Of a DNA stretch of 64,000 bases, positions 1 through 14,557 are shown piece after piece. The notes beneath the pieces were generated by a model that searched no databases, was not told where the DNA came from, and was given only the letters and a program-made list of their open reading frames with translations. The stretch comes from Lineus longissimus (Eukaryota > Nemertea > Pilidiophora > Heteronemertea > Lineidae), in the NCBI RefSeq assembly GCF_910592395.1, contig NC_088322.1, forward strand, positions 5,329,431 through 5,393,430, given 5' to 3'. The position numbers were made by a program, and so were the translations under genes. Position 1 is the stretch's first letter. Every line of letters begins with the position of its first letter.

Positions 1-742
1 CTGATGGTGTTGACGTGCAATGTTCTGCTCTCGCTTCATGAACCAAGATGTAGGTAGCGGGCAAATTTTAAGTGATGATATTAGGGTAATATGAGGGTGT
101 TGACGACTCTCTCAATGTTTTTACTTTTCCTTGGCCATTAAATGCACCTGTGCTGTCGCAGCCAGTAAATGGAGACTAATCAAAGCTTTGGAGACTCTTT
201 CCCCAAGTTCCTCGCTGATGGTGTTGACGTGCAATGTTCTGCTCTCGCTCCATGAACCAAGATGTAGGTAGCGGACAAATTTTAAGTGATGATATTAGGG
301 TAATATGAGGGTGCACATTAACCCCTACGGGCCTAAATCAAGTTATATATTTAAAAAATCTAAATGTCCTTTAGTGAATGTTCAAACCTGTTGAAATTAA
401 TTCTGTTTGGTATGTTCAAGAATTTATTCCACATATATTTGCTTCCCACGAGCATTAAGTGCAGGATTAACCCCTTACATGCCAAGAAAAGAAGTGTTGA
501 CGTGCAATGTTCTGCTCTCTCAATGTCTTTACTTTTCCTTGGCCATTAAATGCACTTGTGCTGTCGCAGCCAGTAAATGGAGACTAATCAAAGCTTTGGA
601 GACTCTTTCCCCAAGTTCCTCGCTGATGGTGTTGACGTGCAATATTCTGCTCTCGCTCCATGAACCAAGATGTAGGGTAATATGAGGGTGCACATTAACC
701 CCCTACGGGCCAAAATCAAGGTTATATATTTAAAAAATCTAA

Positions 743-3700
743 ATGTCCTTTAGTAAGTGTTCAAACCTGTTGAAATTAATTCTTATTGGTATGTTCAAGA
801 ATTTATTCCACATATATTTGCTTCCCACAAGCATTAAGTGCAGGATTAACCCCTTACATGCCAAGAAAAGAAGTGTTGACGTGCTATGTTCTGCTCTCTC
901 AATGTCTTTACTTTTCCTTCGCCATTAAATGCACTTGTGCTGTCGCAGCCAGTAAATGGAGACTAATCAAAGCTTTGGAGACTCTTTCCCCAAGTTCCTT
1001 GCGTGTTGACGTGCAATTTATTCCACATATATTTGCTTCCCACGAGCATTAAGTGCAGGATTAACCCCTTACGTGCCAAGAAAAGAAGTGTTGACGTGCA
1101 ATGTTCTGCTCTCTCAATGTCTTTACTTTTCCTTGGCCATTAAATGCACTTGTGCTGTCGCAGCCAGTAAATGGAGACCAATCAAAGCTTTGGAGACTCT
1201 ATCCCCAAGTTCCTCGCTGATGGTGTTGACGTGCAATGTTCTGCTCTCGCTCCATGAACCAAGATGTAGGTAGCGGGCAAATTTTAAGTGATGATATTAG
1301 GGTAATCTGAGGGTGCACATTAACCCCCTACGGGCCAAAATCAAGGTTATATATTTAAAAAATCTAAATGTCCTTTAGTAAGTGTTCAAACCTGTTGAAA
1401 TTAATTCTGTTTGGTATGTTCAAGAATTTATTCCACATATATTTGCTTCCCACGAGCATTAAGTGCAGGATTAACCCCTTACGTGCCAAGAAAAGAAGTG
1501 TTGACGTGCAATGTTCTACTCTCTCAATGTCTTTACTTTTCCTTGGCTATTAAATGCACTTGTGCTGTCGCAGCCAGTAAATGGAGACTAATCAAAGCTT
1601 TGGAGACTCTTTCCCCAAGTTCCTCGCTGATGGTGTTGACGTGCAATGTTCTGCTCTCGCTCCATGAACCAAGATGTAGGTAGCGGGCAAATTTTAAGTG
1701 ATGATATTAGGGTAATATGAGGGTGCACATTAACCCCCTACGGGCCAAAATCAAGGTTATATATTTAAAAAATCTAAATGTCCTTTAGTGAGTGTTCAAA
1801 CCTGTTGAAATTAATTCTCTTTGGTATGTTCAAGAATTTATTCCACATATATTTGCTTCGCACGAGCATTAAGTGCAGGATTAACCGCTTACGTGCCAAG
1901 AAAAGAAGTGTTGACGTGCTATGTTCTGCTCTCTCAATGTCTTTACTTTTCCTTCGCCATTAAATGCACTTGTGCTGTCGCAGTCAGTAAATGGAGACTA
2001 ATCAAAGCTTTGGAGACTCTTTCCCCAAGTTCCTTGCGTGTTGACGTGCAATTTATTCCACATATATTTGCTTCCCACGAGCATTAAGTGCAGGATTAAC
2101 CCCTTACGTGCCAAGAAAAGAAGTGTTGACGTGCAATGTTCTGCTCTCTCAATGTCTTTACTTTTCCTTGGCCATTAAATGCACTTGTGCTGTCGCAGCC
2201 AGTAAATGGAGACTAATAAAAGCTTTGGAGACTCTTTCCCCAAGTTCCTCGCTGATGGTGTTGACGTGCAATGTTCTGCTCTCGCTCCATGAACCAAGAT
2301 GTAGGTAGCGGGCAAATTTTAAGTGATGATATTAGGGTAATATGAGGGTTCACATTGACCCCCTACGGGCCAAAATCAAGGTTATATATTTAAAAAATCT
2401 AAATGTCCTTTAGTAAGTGTTCAAACCTGTTGAAATTAATTCTGTTTGGTATTTTATTCCACATATATTTGCTTCCCACGAGCATTAAGTGCAGGATTAA
2501 TCCCTTACGTGCCAAGAAAAGAAGTGTTAACGTGCAATGTTCTGCTCTCTCAATGTCTTTACTTTGGCCATTAAATGCATTTGTGCTGCCGCAGCCAGTA
2601 AATGGAGACTTATCAAAGCTTTGGAGACTCTTTCCCCAAGTTCCTCGCTGATGGTGTTGACGTAGAATTTATTCCACATATATTTGCTTCCCACGAGCAT
2701 TAAGTGCAGGATTAACCGCTTACGTGCCAAGAAAAGAAGTGTTGACGACTCTCTCAATGTCTTTACTTTTCCTTGGCCATTAAATGCACTTGTGCTGTCG
2801 CAGCCAGTAAATGGAGACTAATCAAAGCTTTGGAGACTCTTTCCCCAAGTTCCTCGCTGATGGTGTTGACGTGCAATGCTCTGCTCTCGCTCCATGAACC
2901 AAGATGTAGGTAGCGGGCAAATTTTAAGTGATGATATTAGGGTAATATGAGGTTGCACATTAACCCCCTACGGGCCAAAATCAAGGTTATATATTTAAAA
3001 AATCTAAATGTCCTTTAGTAAGTGTTCAAACCTGTTGAAATTAATTCTGTTTGGTATGTTCAAGAATTTATTCCACATATATTTGCTTCCCACGAGCAAT
3101 AAGTGCAGGATTAACCCCTTACGTGCCAAGAAAAGAAGTGTTGACGTGCAATGTTCTGCTCTCTCAATGTCTTTACTTTTCCTTGGCCATTAAATGCACT
3201 TGTGCTGTCGCAGCCAGTAAATGGAGACTAATCAAAGCTTTGGAGACTCTTTCCCCAAGTTCCTCGCTGATGGTGTTGACGTGCAATATTCTGCTCTCGC
3301 TCCATGAACCAAGATGTAGGGTAATATAAGGGTGCACATTAACCCCCTACGGGCCAAAATCAAGGTTATATATTTAAAAAATCTAAATGTCCTTTAGTAA
3401 GTGTTCAAACCTGTTGAAATTAATTCTGTTTGGTATGTTCAAGAATTTATTCCACATATATTTGCTTCCCACGAGCATTAAGTGCAGGATTAACCCCTTA
3501 CATGCCAAGAAAAGAAGTGTTGACGTGCTATGTTCTGCTCTCTCAATGTCTTTACTTTTCCTTCGCCATTAAATGCACTTGTGCTGTCGCAGTCAGTAAA
3601 TGGAGACTAATCAAAGCTTTGGAGACTCTTTCCCCAAGTTCCTTGCGTGTTGACGTGCAATTTATTCCACATATATTTGCTTCCCACGAGCATTAAGTGC

Positions 3701-5410
3701 AGGATTAACCCCTTACGTGCCAAGAAAAGAAGTGTTGACGTGCAATGTTCTGCTCTCTCAATGTCTTTACTTTTCCTTGGCCATTAAATGCACTTGTGCT
3801 GTCGCAGCCAGTAAATGGAGACCAATCAAAGCTTTGGAGACTCTTTCCCCAAGTTCCTCGCTGATGGTGTTGACGTGCAATGTTCTGCTCTCGCTCCATG
3901 AACCAAGATGTAGGTAGCGGGCAAATTTTAAGTGATGATATTAGGGTAATCTGAGGGTGCACATTAACCCCCTACGGGCCAAAATCAAGGTTATATATTT
4001 AAAAAATCTAAATGTCCTTTAGTAAGTCTTCAAACCTGTTGAAATTAATTCTCTTTGGTATGTTCAAGAATTTATTCCACATATATTTGCTTCCCACGAG
4101 CATTAAGTGCAGGATTAACCCCTTACGTGCCAAGAAAAGAAGTGTTGACGTGCAATGTTCTGCTCTCTCAATGTCTTTACTTTTCCTTGGCTATTAAATG
4201 CACTTGTGCTGTCGCAGCCAGTAAATGGAGACTAATCAAAGCTTTGGAGACTCTTTCCCCAAGTTCCTCGCTGATGGTGTTGACGTGCAATGTTCTGCTC
4301 TCGCTCCATGAACCAAGATGTAGGTAGCGGGCAAATTTTAAGTGATGATATTAGGGTAATATGAGGGTGCACATTAACCCCCTACGGGCCAAAATCAAGG
4401 TTATATATTTAAAAAATCTAAATGTCCTTTAGTAAGTGTTCAAACCTGTTGAAATTAATTCTGTTTGGTATGTTCAAGAATTTATTCCACATATATTTGC
4501 TTCCCACGAGCAATAAGTGCAGGATTAACCCCTTACGTGCCAAGAAAAGAAGTGTTGACGTGCAATGTTCTGCTCTCTCAATGTCTTTACTTTTCCTTGG
4601 CCATTAAATGCACTTGTGCTGTCGCAGCCAGTAAATGGAGACTAATCAAAGCTTTGGAGACTCTTTCCCCAAGTTCCTCGCTGATGGTGTTGACGTGCAA
4701 TATTCTGCTCTCGCTCCATGAACCAAGATGTAGGGTAATATAAGGGTGCACATTAACCCCCTACGGGCCAAAATCAAGGTTATATATTTAAAAAAGAAAA
4801 GAAGTGTTGACGTGCTATGTTCTGCTCTCTCAATGTCTTTACCCTTCCTTCGCCATTAAATGCACTTGTGCTGTCGCAGTCAGTAAATGGAGACTAATCA
4901 AAGCTTTGGAGACTCTTTCCCCAAGTTCCTTGCGTGTTGACGTGCAATTTATTCCACATATATTTGCTTCCCACGAGCATTAAGTGCAGGATTAACCCCT
5001 TACGTGCCAAGAAAAGAAGTGTTGACGTGCAATGTTCTGCTCTCTCAATGTCTTTACTTTTCCTTGGCCATTAAATGCACTTGTGCTGTCGCAGCCAGTA
5101 AATGGAGACTAATAAAAGCTTTGGAGACTCTTTCCCCAAGTTCCTCGCTGATGGTGTTGACGTGCAATGTTCTGCTCTCGCTCCATGAACCAAGATGTAG
5201 GTAGCGGGCAAATTTTAAGTGATGATATTAGGGTAATATGAGGGTTCACATTGACCCCCTACGGGCCAAAATCAAGGTTATATATTTAAAAAATCTAAAT
5301 GTCCTTTAGTAAGTGTTCAAACCTGTTGAAATTAATTCTGTTTGGTATTTTATTCCACATATATTTGCTTCCCACGAGCATTAAGTGCAGGATTAACCGC
5401 TTACGTGCCA
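743..5410. repeat. Higher-order repeat with 2,644-bp offset (left arm)
   Basis: Blocks starting at 743, 786, 1073 and 1368 recur at 3387, 3430, 3717 and 4012, a constant offset of 2,644 bp. The phase is lost after about 1.7 kb, where different unit variants follow. A shorter 1,004-bp period follows downstream (5689 to 6693 to 7697). This is the pattern expected when multi-unit blocks are duplicated by unequal exchange. Confidence 0.75.
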
Positions 5411-8400
5411 AGAAAAGAAGTGTTGACGACTCTCTCAATGTCTTTACTTTTCCTTGGCCATTAAATGCACTTGTGCTGTCGCAGCCAGTAAATGGAGACT
5501 AATCAAAGCTTTGGAGACTCTTTCCCCAAGTTCCTCGCTGATGGTGTTGACGTGCAATGCTCTGCTCTCGCTCCATGAACCAAGATGTAGGTAACGGGCA
5601 AATTTTAAGTGATGATATTAGGGTAATATGAGGGTTCACATTAACCCCCTACGGGCCAAAATCAAGGTTATATATTTAAAAAATCTAAATGTCCTTTAGT
5701 AAGTGTTCAAACCTGTTGAAATTAATTCTGTTTGGTATGTTCAAGAATTTATTCCACATATATTTGCTTCCCACGAGCAATAAGTGCAGGATTAACCCCT
5801 TACGTGCCAAGAAAAGAAGTGTTGACGTGCAATGTTCTGCTCTCTCAATGTCTTTACTTTCCCTTGGCCATTAAATGCACTTGTGCTGTCGCAGCCAGTA
5901 AATGGAGACTAATCAAAGCTTTGGAGACTCTTTCCCCAAGTTCCTCGCTGATGGTGTTGACGTGCAATATTCTGCTCTCGCTCCATGAACCAAGATGTAG
6001 GGTAATATAGGGGTGCACATTAACCCCCTACGGGCCAAAATCAAGGTTATATATTTAAAAAATCTAAATGTCCTTTAGTAAGTGTTCAAACCTGTTGAAA
6101 TTAATTCTGTTTGGTATGTTCAAGAATTTATTCCACATATATTTGCTTCCCACGAGCATTAAGTGCAGGATTAACCCCTTACATGCCAAGAAAAGAAGTG
6201 TTGACGTGCTATGTTCTGCTCTCTCAATGTCTTTACTTTTCCTTCGCCATTAAATGCACTTGTGCTGTCGCAGTCAGTAAATGGAGACTAATCAAAGCTT
6301 TGGAGACTCTTTCCCCAAGTTCCTTGCGTGTTGACGTGCAATTTATTCCACATATATTTGCTTCCCACGAGCATTAAGTGCAGGATTAACCCCTTACGTG
6401 CCAAGAAAAGAAGTGTTGACGTGCAATGTTCTGCTCTCTCAATGTCTTTACTTTTCCTTGGCCATTAAATGCACTTGTGCTGTCGCAGCCAGTAAATGGA
6501 GACTAATCAAAGCTTTGGAGACTCTTTCCCCAAGTTCCTCGCTGATGGTGTTGACGTGCAATGTTCTGCTCTCGCTCCATGAACCAAGATGTAGGTAGCG
6601 GGCAAATTTTAAGTGATGATATTAGGGTAATCTGAGGGTGCACATTAACCCCCTACGGGCCAAAATCAAGGTTATATATTTAAAAAATCTAAATGTCCTT
6701 TAGTAAGTGTTCAAACCTGTTGAAATTAATTCTGTTTGGTATGTTCAAGAATTTATTCCACATATATTTGCTTCCCACGAGCAATAAGTGCAGGATTAAC
6801 CCCTTACGTGCCAAGAAAAGAAGTGTTGACGTGCAATGTTCTGCTCTCTCAATGTCTTTACTTTTCCTTGGCCATTAAATGCACTTGTGCTGTCGCAGCC
6901 AGTAAATGGAGACTAATCAAAGCTTTGGAGACTCTTTCCCCAAGTTCCTCGCTGATGGTGTTGACGTGCAATATTCTGCTCTCGCTCCATGAACCAAGAT
7001 GTAGGGTAATATAAGGGTGCACATTAACCCCCTACGGGCCAAAATCAAGGTTATAAATTTAAAAAATCTAAATGTCCTTTAGTAAGTGTTCAAACCTGTT
7101 GAAATTAATTCTGTTTGGTATGTTCAAGAATTTATTCCACATATATTTGCTTCCCACGAGCATTAAGTGCAGGATTAACCCCTTACATGCCAAGAAAAGA
7201 AGTGTTGACGTGCTATGTTCTGCTCTCTCAATGTCTTTACTTTTCCTTCGCCATTAAATGCACTTGTGCTGTCGCAGTCAGTAAATGGAGACTAATCAAA
7301 GCTTTGGAGACTCTTTCCCCAAGTTCCTTGCGTGTTGACGTGCAATTTATTCCACATATATTTGCTTCCCACGAGCATTAAGTGCAGGATTAACCCCTTA
7401 CGTGCCAAGAAAAGAAGTGTTGACGTGCAATGTTCTGCTCTCTCAATGTCTTTACTTTTCCTTGGCCATTAAATGCACTTGTGCTGTCGCAGCCAGTAAA
7501 TGGAGACTAATCAAAGCTTTGGAGACTCTATCCCCAAGTCCCTCGCTGATGGTGTTGACGTGCAATGTTCTGCTCTCGCTCCATGAACCAAGATGTAGGT
7601 AGCGGGCAAATTTTAAGTGATGATATTAGGGTAATCTGAGGGTGCACATTAACCCCCTACGGGCCAAAATCAAGGTTATATATTTAAAAAATCTAAATGT
7701 CCTTTAGTAAGTGTTCAAACCTGTTGAAATTAATTCTGTTTGGTATGTTCAAGAATTTATTCCACATATATTTGCTTCCCACGAGCATTAAGTGCAGGAT
7801 TAACCCCTTACGTGCCAAGAAAAGAAGTGTTGACGTGCAATGTTCTGCTCTCTCAATGTCTTTACTTTTCCTTGGCTATTAAATGCACTTGTGCTGTCGC
7901 AGCCAGTAAATGGAGACTAATCAAAGCTTTGGAGACTCTTTCCCCAATTTCCTGGCTGATGGTGTTGACGTGCAATGTTCTGCTCTCGCTCCATGAACCA
8001 AGATGTAGGTAGCGGGCAAATTTTAAGTGATGATATTAGGGTAATATGAGGGTTCACATTGACCCCCTACGGGCCAAAATCAAGGTTATATATTTAAACA
8101 ATCTGAATGTCCTTTAGTAAGTGTTATAACCTGTTGAAATTAATTCTGTTTGGTATTTTATTCCACATATATTTGCTTCCCACGAGCATTAAGTGCAGGA
8201 TTAATCCCTTACGTGCCAAGAAAAGAAGTGTTAACGTGCAATGTTCTGCTCTCTCAATGTCTTTACTTTGGCCATTAAATGCACTTGTGCTACCGCAGCC
8301 AGTAAATGGAGACTTATCAAAGCTTTGGAGACTCTTTCCCCAAGTTCCTCGCTGATGGTGTTGACGTACAATTTATTCCACATATATTTGCTTCCCACGA

Positions 8401-9336
8401 GCATTAAGTGCAGGATTAACCGCTTACGTGCCAAGAAAAGAAGTGTTGACGACTCTCTCAATGTCTTTACTTTTCCTTGGCCATTAAATGCACTTGTGCT
8501 GTCGCAGTCAGTAAATGGAGACTAATCAAAGCTTTGGAGACTCTTTCCCCAAGTTCCTTGCGTGTTGACGTGCAATTTATTCCACATATATTTGCTTCCC
8601 ACGAGCATTAAGTGCAGGATTAACCCCTTACGTGCCAAGAAAAGAAGTGTTGACGTGCAATGTTCTGCTCTCTCAATGTCTTTACTTTTCCTTGGCCATT
8701 AAATGCACTTGTGCTGTCGCAGCCAGTAAATGGAGACTAATCAAAGCTTTGGAGACTCTTTCCCCAAGTTCCTCGCTGATGGTGTTGACGTGCAATGTTC
8801 TGCTCTCGCTCCATGAACCAAGATGTAGGTAGCGGGCAAATTTTAAGTGATGATATTAGGGTAATCTGAGGGTGCACATTAACCCCCTACGGGCCAAAAT
8901 CAAGGTTATATATTTAAAAAATCTAAATGTCCTTTAGTAAGTGTTCAAACCTGTTGAAATTAATTCTGTTTGGTATGTTCAAGAATTTATTCCACATATA
9001 TTTGCTTCCCACGAGCATTAAGTGCAGGATTAACCCCTTACGTGCCAAGAAAAGAAGTGTTGACGTGCAATGTTCTGCTCTCTCAATGTCTTTACTTTTC
9101 CTTGGCTATTAAATGCACTTGTGCTGTCGCAGCCAGTAAATGGAGACTAATCAAAGCTTTGGAGACTCTTTCCCCAATTTCCTCGCTGATGGTGTTGACG
9201 TGCAATGTTCTGCTCTCGCTCCATGAACCAAGATGTAGGTAGCGGGCAAATTTTAAGTGATGATATTAGGGTAATATGAGGGTTCACATTGACCCCCTAC
9301 GGGCCAAAATCAAGGTTATATATTTAAACAATCTGA

Positions 9337-12300
9337 ATGTCCTTTAGTAAGTGTTATAACCTGTTGAAATTAATTCTGTTTGGCATTTTATTCCACATAT
9401 ATTTGCTTCCCACGAGCATTAAGTGCAGGATTAATCCCTTACGTGCCAAGAAAAGAAGTGTTAACGTGCAATGTTCTGCTCTCTCAATGTCTTTACTTTG
9501 GCCATTAAATGCACTTGTGCTACCGCAGCCAGTAAATGGAGACTTATCAAAGCTTTGGAGACTCTTTCCCCAAGTTCCTCGCTGATGGTGTTGACGTACA
9601 ATTTATTCCACATATATTTGCTTCCCACGAGCATTAAGTGCAGGATTAACCGCTTACGTGCCAAGAAAAGAAGTGTTGACGACTCTCTCAATGTCTTTAC
9701 TTTTCCTTGGCCATTAAATGCACTTGTGCTGTCGCAGCCAGTAAATGGAGACTAATCAAAGCTTTGGAGACTCTTTCCCCAAGTTCCTCGCTGATGGTGT
9801 TGACGTGCAATGTTCTGCTCTCGCTACATGAACCAAGATGTAGGTAGCGGGCAAATTTTAAGTGATGATATTAGGGTAATATGAGGGTGCACATTAACCC
9901 CCTACGGACCAAAATCAAGGTTATATATTTAAAAAATCTAAATGTCCTTTAGTAAGTGTTCAAACCTGTTGAAATTAATTCTGTTTGGTATGTTCAAGAA
10001 TTTATTCCACATATATTTGCTTCCCACGAGCATTAAGTGCAGGATTAACCCCTTACGTGCCAAGAAAAAAAGTGTTGACGTGCAATGTTCTGCTCTCTCA
10101 ATGTCTTTACTTTTCCTTGGCCATTAAATGCACTTGTGCTGTCGCAGCCAGTAAATGGAGACTAATCAAAGTTTTGGAGACTCTTTCCCCAAGTTCCTCG
10201 CTGATGGTGTTGACGTGCAATATTCTGCTCTCGCTCCATGAACCAAGATGTAGGGTAACATGAGGGTGCACATTAACCCCCTACGGGCCAAAATCAAGGT
10301 TATATATTTAAAAAATCTAAATGTCCTTTAGTAAGTGTTCAAACCTGTTGAAATTAATTCTGTTTGGTATGTTCAAGAATTTATTCCACATATATTTGCT
10401 TCCCACGAGCATTAAGTGCAGGATTAACCCCTTACGTGCCAAGAAAAAAAGTGTTGACGTGCAATGTTCTGCTCTCTCAATGTCTTTACTTTTCCTTGGC
10501 CATTAAATGCACTTGTGCTGTCGCAGCCAGTAAATGGAGACTAATCAAAGTTTTGGAGACTCTTTCCCCAAGTTCCTCGCTGATGGTGTTGACGTGCAAT
10601 ATTCTGCTCTCGCTCCATGAACCAAGATGTAGGGTAATATGAGGGTGCACATTAACCCCCTACGGGCCAAAATCAAGGTTATATATTTAAAAAATCTATA
10701 TGTCCTTTAGTAAGTGTTCAAACCTGTTGAAATTAATTCTGTTTGGTATGTTCAAGAATTTATTCCACATATATTTGCTTCCCACGAGCATTAAGTGCAG
10801 GATTAACCGCTTACGTGCCAAGAAAAGAAGTGTTGACGTGCTATGTTCTGCTCTCTCAATGTCTTTACTTTTCCTTCGCCATTCAATGCACTTGTGCTGT
10901 CGCAGCCAGTAAATGGAGACTAATCAAAGCTTCGGAGACTCTTTCCCCAAGTTCCTCGCTGATGGTGTTGACGTGCAATGTTCTGCTCTCGCTTCATGAA
11001 CCTAGATGTAGGTAGCGGGCAAATTTTAAGTGATGATATTAGGGTAATATGAGGGTTCACATTGACCCCCTACGGGCCAAAATCAAGGTTATATATTTAA
11101 ACAATCTGAATGTCCTTTAGTAAGTGTTATAACCTGTTGAAATTAATTCTGTTTGGCATTTTATTCCACATATATTTGCTTCCCACGAGCATTAAGTGCA
11201 GGATTAATCCCTTACGTGCCAAGAAAAGAAGTGTTAACGTGCAATGTTCTGCTCTCTCAATGTCTTTACTTTGGCCATTAAATGCACTTGTGCTACCGCA
11301 GCCAGTAAATGGAGACTTATCAAAGCTTTGGAGACTCTTTCCCCAAGTTCCTCGCTGATGGTGTTGACGTACAATTTATTCCACATATATTTGCTTCCCA
11401 CGAGCATTAAGTGCAGGATTAACCGCTTACGTGCCAAGAAAAGAAGTGTTGACGACTCTCTCAATGTCTTTACTTTTCCTTGGCCATTAAATGCACTTGT
11501 GCTGTCGCAGCCAGTAAATGGAGACTAATCAAAGCTTTGGAGACTCTTTCCCCAAGTTCCTCGCTGATGGTGTTGACGTGCAATGTTCTGCTCTCGCTAC
11601 ATGAACCAAGATGTAGGTAGCGGGCAAATTTTAAGTGATGATATTAGGGTAATATGAGGGTGCACATTAACCCCCTACGGACCAAAATCAAGGTTATATA
11701 TTTAAAAAATCTAAATGTCCTTTAGTAAGTGTTCAAACCTGTTGAAATTAATTCTGTTTGGTATGTTCAAGAATTTATTCCACATATATTTGCTTCCCAC
11801 GAGCATTAAGTGCAGGATTAACCCCTTACGTGCCAAGAAAAAAAGTGTTGACGTGCAATGTTCTGCTCTCTCAATGTCTTTACTTTTCCTTGGCCATTAA
11901 ATGCACTTGTGCTGTCGCAGCCAGTAAATGGAGACTAATCAAAGTTTTGGAGACTCTTTCCCCAAGTTCCTCGCTGATGGTGTTGACGTGCAATATTCTG
12001 CTCTCGCTCCATGAACCAAGATGTAGGGTAATATGAGGGTGCACATTAACCCCCTACGGGCCAAAATCAAGGTTATATATTTAAAAAATCTAAATGTCCT
12101 TTAGTAAGTGTTCAAACCTGTTGAAATTAATTCTGTTTGGTATGTTCAAGAATTTATTCCACATATATTTGCTTCCCACGAGCATTAAGTGCAGGATTAA
12201 CCCCTTACGTGCCAAGAAAAAAAGTGTTGACGTGCAATGTTCTGCTCTCTCAATGTCTTTACTTTTCCTTGGCCATTAAATGCACTTGTGCTGTCGCAGC

Positions 12301-14160
12301 CAGTAAATGGAGACTAATCAAAGTTTTGGAGACTCTTTCCCCAAGTTCCTCGCTGATGGTGTTGACGTGCAATATTCTGCTCTCGCTCCATGAACCAAGA
12401 TGTAGGGTAATATGAGGGTGCACATTAACCCCCTACGGGCCAAAATCAAGGTTATATATTTAAAAAATCTATATGTCCTTTAGTAAGTGTTCAAACCTGT
12501 TGAAATTAATTCTGTTTGGTATGTTCAAGAATTTATTCCACATATATTTGCTTCCCACGAGCATTAAGTGCAGGATTAACCGCTTACGTGCCAAGAAAAG
12601 AAGTGTTGACGTGCTATGTTCTGCTCTCTCAATGTCTTTACTTTTCCTTCGCCATTAAATGCACTTGTGCTGTCGCAGCCAGTAAATGGAGACTAATCAA
12701 AGCTTCGGAGACTCTTTCCCCAAGTTCCTCGCTGATGGTGTTGACGTGCAATGTTCTGCTCTCGCTTCATGAACCAAGATGTAGGTAGCGGGCAAATTTT
12801 AAGTGATGATATTAGGGTAATATGAGGGTTCACATTGACCCCCTACGGGCCAAAATCAAGGTTATATATTTAAACAATCTGAATGTCCTTTAGTAAGTGT
12901 TATAACCTGTTGAAATTAATTCTGTTTGGCATTTTATTCCACATATATTTGCTTCCCACGAGCATTAAGTGCAGGATTAATCCCTTACGTGCCAAGAAAA
13001 GAAGTGTTAACGTGCAATGTTCTGCTCTCTCAATGTCTTTACTTTGGCCATTAAATGCACTTGTGCTACCGCAGCCAGTAAATGGAGACTTATCAAAGCT
13101 TTGGAGACTCTTTCCCCAAGTTCCTCGCTGATGGTGTTGACGTAGAATTTATTCCACATATATTTGCTTCCCACGAGCATTAAGTGCAGGATTAACCGCT
13201 TACGTGCCAAGAAAAGAAGTGTTGACGACTCTCTCAATGTCTTTACTTTTCCTTGGCCATTAAATGCACTTGTGCTGTCGCAGCCAGTAAATGGAGACTA
13301 ATCAAAGCTTTGGAGACTCTTTCCCCAAGTTCCTCGCTGATGGTGTTGACGTGCAATGTTCTGCTCTCGCTACATGAACCAAGATGTAGGTAGCGGGCAA
13401 ATTTTAAGTGCTGATATTAGGGTAATATGAGGGTGCACATTAACCCCCTACGGACCAAAATCAAGGTTATATATTTAAAAAATCTAAATGTCCTTTAGTA
13501 AGTGTTCAAACCTGTTGAAATTAATTCTGTTTGGTATGTTCAAGAATTTATTCCACATATATTTGCTTCCCACGAGCATTAAGTGCAGGATTAACCCCTT
13601 ACGTGCCAAGAAAAAAAGTGTTGACGTGCAATGTTCTGCTCTCTCAATGTCTTTACTTTTCCTTGGCCATTAAATGCACTTGTGCTGTCGCAGCCAGTAA
13701 ATGGAGACTAATCAAAGTTTTGGAGACTCTTTCCCCAAGTTCCTCGCTGATGGTGTTGACGTGCAATATTCTGCTCTCGCTCCATGAACCAAGATGTAGG
13801 GTAATATGAGGGTGCACATTAACCCCCTACGGGCCAAAATCAAGGTTATATATTTAAAAAATCTAAATGTCCTTTAGTAAGTGTTCAAACCTGTTGAAAT
13901 TAATTCTGTTTGGTATGTTCAAGAATTTATTCCACATATATTTGCTTCCCACGAGCATTAAGTGCAGGATTAACCGCTTACGTGCCAAGAAAAGAAGTGT
14001 TGACGTGCTATGTTCTGCTCTCTCAATGTCTTTACTTTTCCTTCGCCATTAAATGCACTTGTGCTGTCGCAGCCAGTAAATGGAGACTAATCAAAGCTTC
14101 GGAGACTCTTTCCCCAAGTTCCTCGCTGATGGTGTTGACGTGCAATGTTCTGCTCTCGCT
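9337..14160. repeat. Higher-order repeat, 1,773-bp period (left arm)
   Basis: The block 9337-11109 is repeated as 11110-12882. Corresponding internal landmarks are 9942/11715, 10321/12094 and 10700/12473, all offset by 1,773 bp. A third copy starts at 12883 and keeps the offset at 13488, but it has one 379-bp unit fewer: its GTGCTATG-type unit comes at 13867 instead of the expected 14246. This shows gain or loss of single units inside a multi-unit block. Confidence 0.85.
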
Positions 14161-14557
14161 TCATGAACCAAGATGTAGGTAGCGGGCAAATTTTAAGTGA
14201 TGATATTAGGGTAATATGAGGGTGTTGACGACTCTCTCAATGTTTTTACTTTTCCTTGGCCATTAAATGCACCTGTGCTGTCGCAGCCAGTAAATGGAGA
14301 CTAATCAAAGCTTTGGAGACTCCCCAAGTTCCTCGCTGATGGTGTTGACGTGCAATGTTCTGCTCTCGCTCCATGAACCACGATGTAGGTAGCGGACAAA
14401 TTTTAAGTGATGATATTAAGGTAATATGAGGGTGCACATTAACCCCTACGGGCCTAAATCAAGTTATATATTTAAAAAATCTAAATGTCCTTTAGTGAAT
14501 GTTCAAACCTGTTGAAATTAATTCTGTTTGGTATGTTCAAGAATTTATTCCACATAT
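14126..14557. repeat. Array terminal segment matching the window start
   Basis: From 14126 the sequence repeats positions 1-430 with an offset of 14,125 bp. It includes the rare junction where the AATATGAGGGTG segment runs directly into TTGACGACTCTCTC (about 95 and 14220) and the unusual spelling AATGTTTTTACTTTT. A 6-bp loss is visible near 14320 (GGAGACTCCCCAAG against GGAGACTCTTTCCCCAAG). The array breaks off at about 14557 inside the CCACATATA motif and passes abruptly into transposase sequence. Confidence 0.8.

Larger units (their letters stand above)
1..14557 (-). repeat. Satellite array, left arm
   Basis: The whole stretch is made of diverged copies of one unit. The full unit is about 410 bp (for example the block starting at 1368 recurs at 1778), and a 379-bp form lacks the segment around GTAGCGGGCAAATTTTAAG (364 to 743; 9942 to 10321 to 10700). 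Other copies are shortened by internal deletions, such as those lacking ATGTTCAAGA before TTTATTCCACATA. The fossil coding segment in each unit reads on the minus strand. The array runs off the left edge of the window, so its outer boundary is unknown. Many 60-92 codon open frames recur here, but they change frame between unit variants and are repeat by-products. Confidence 0.95.

Noticed and set aside
364-14182. Dozens of recurring 60-92 codon frames on the plus strand of the left array, suggesting a repeated peptide gene family
   Set aside because: They are two overlapping frames of the same repeat, with no constraint (stops and frame changes between unit variants). The strand with real protein-family similarity is the opposite one.
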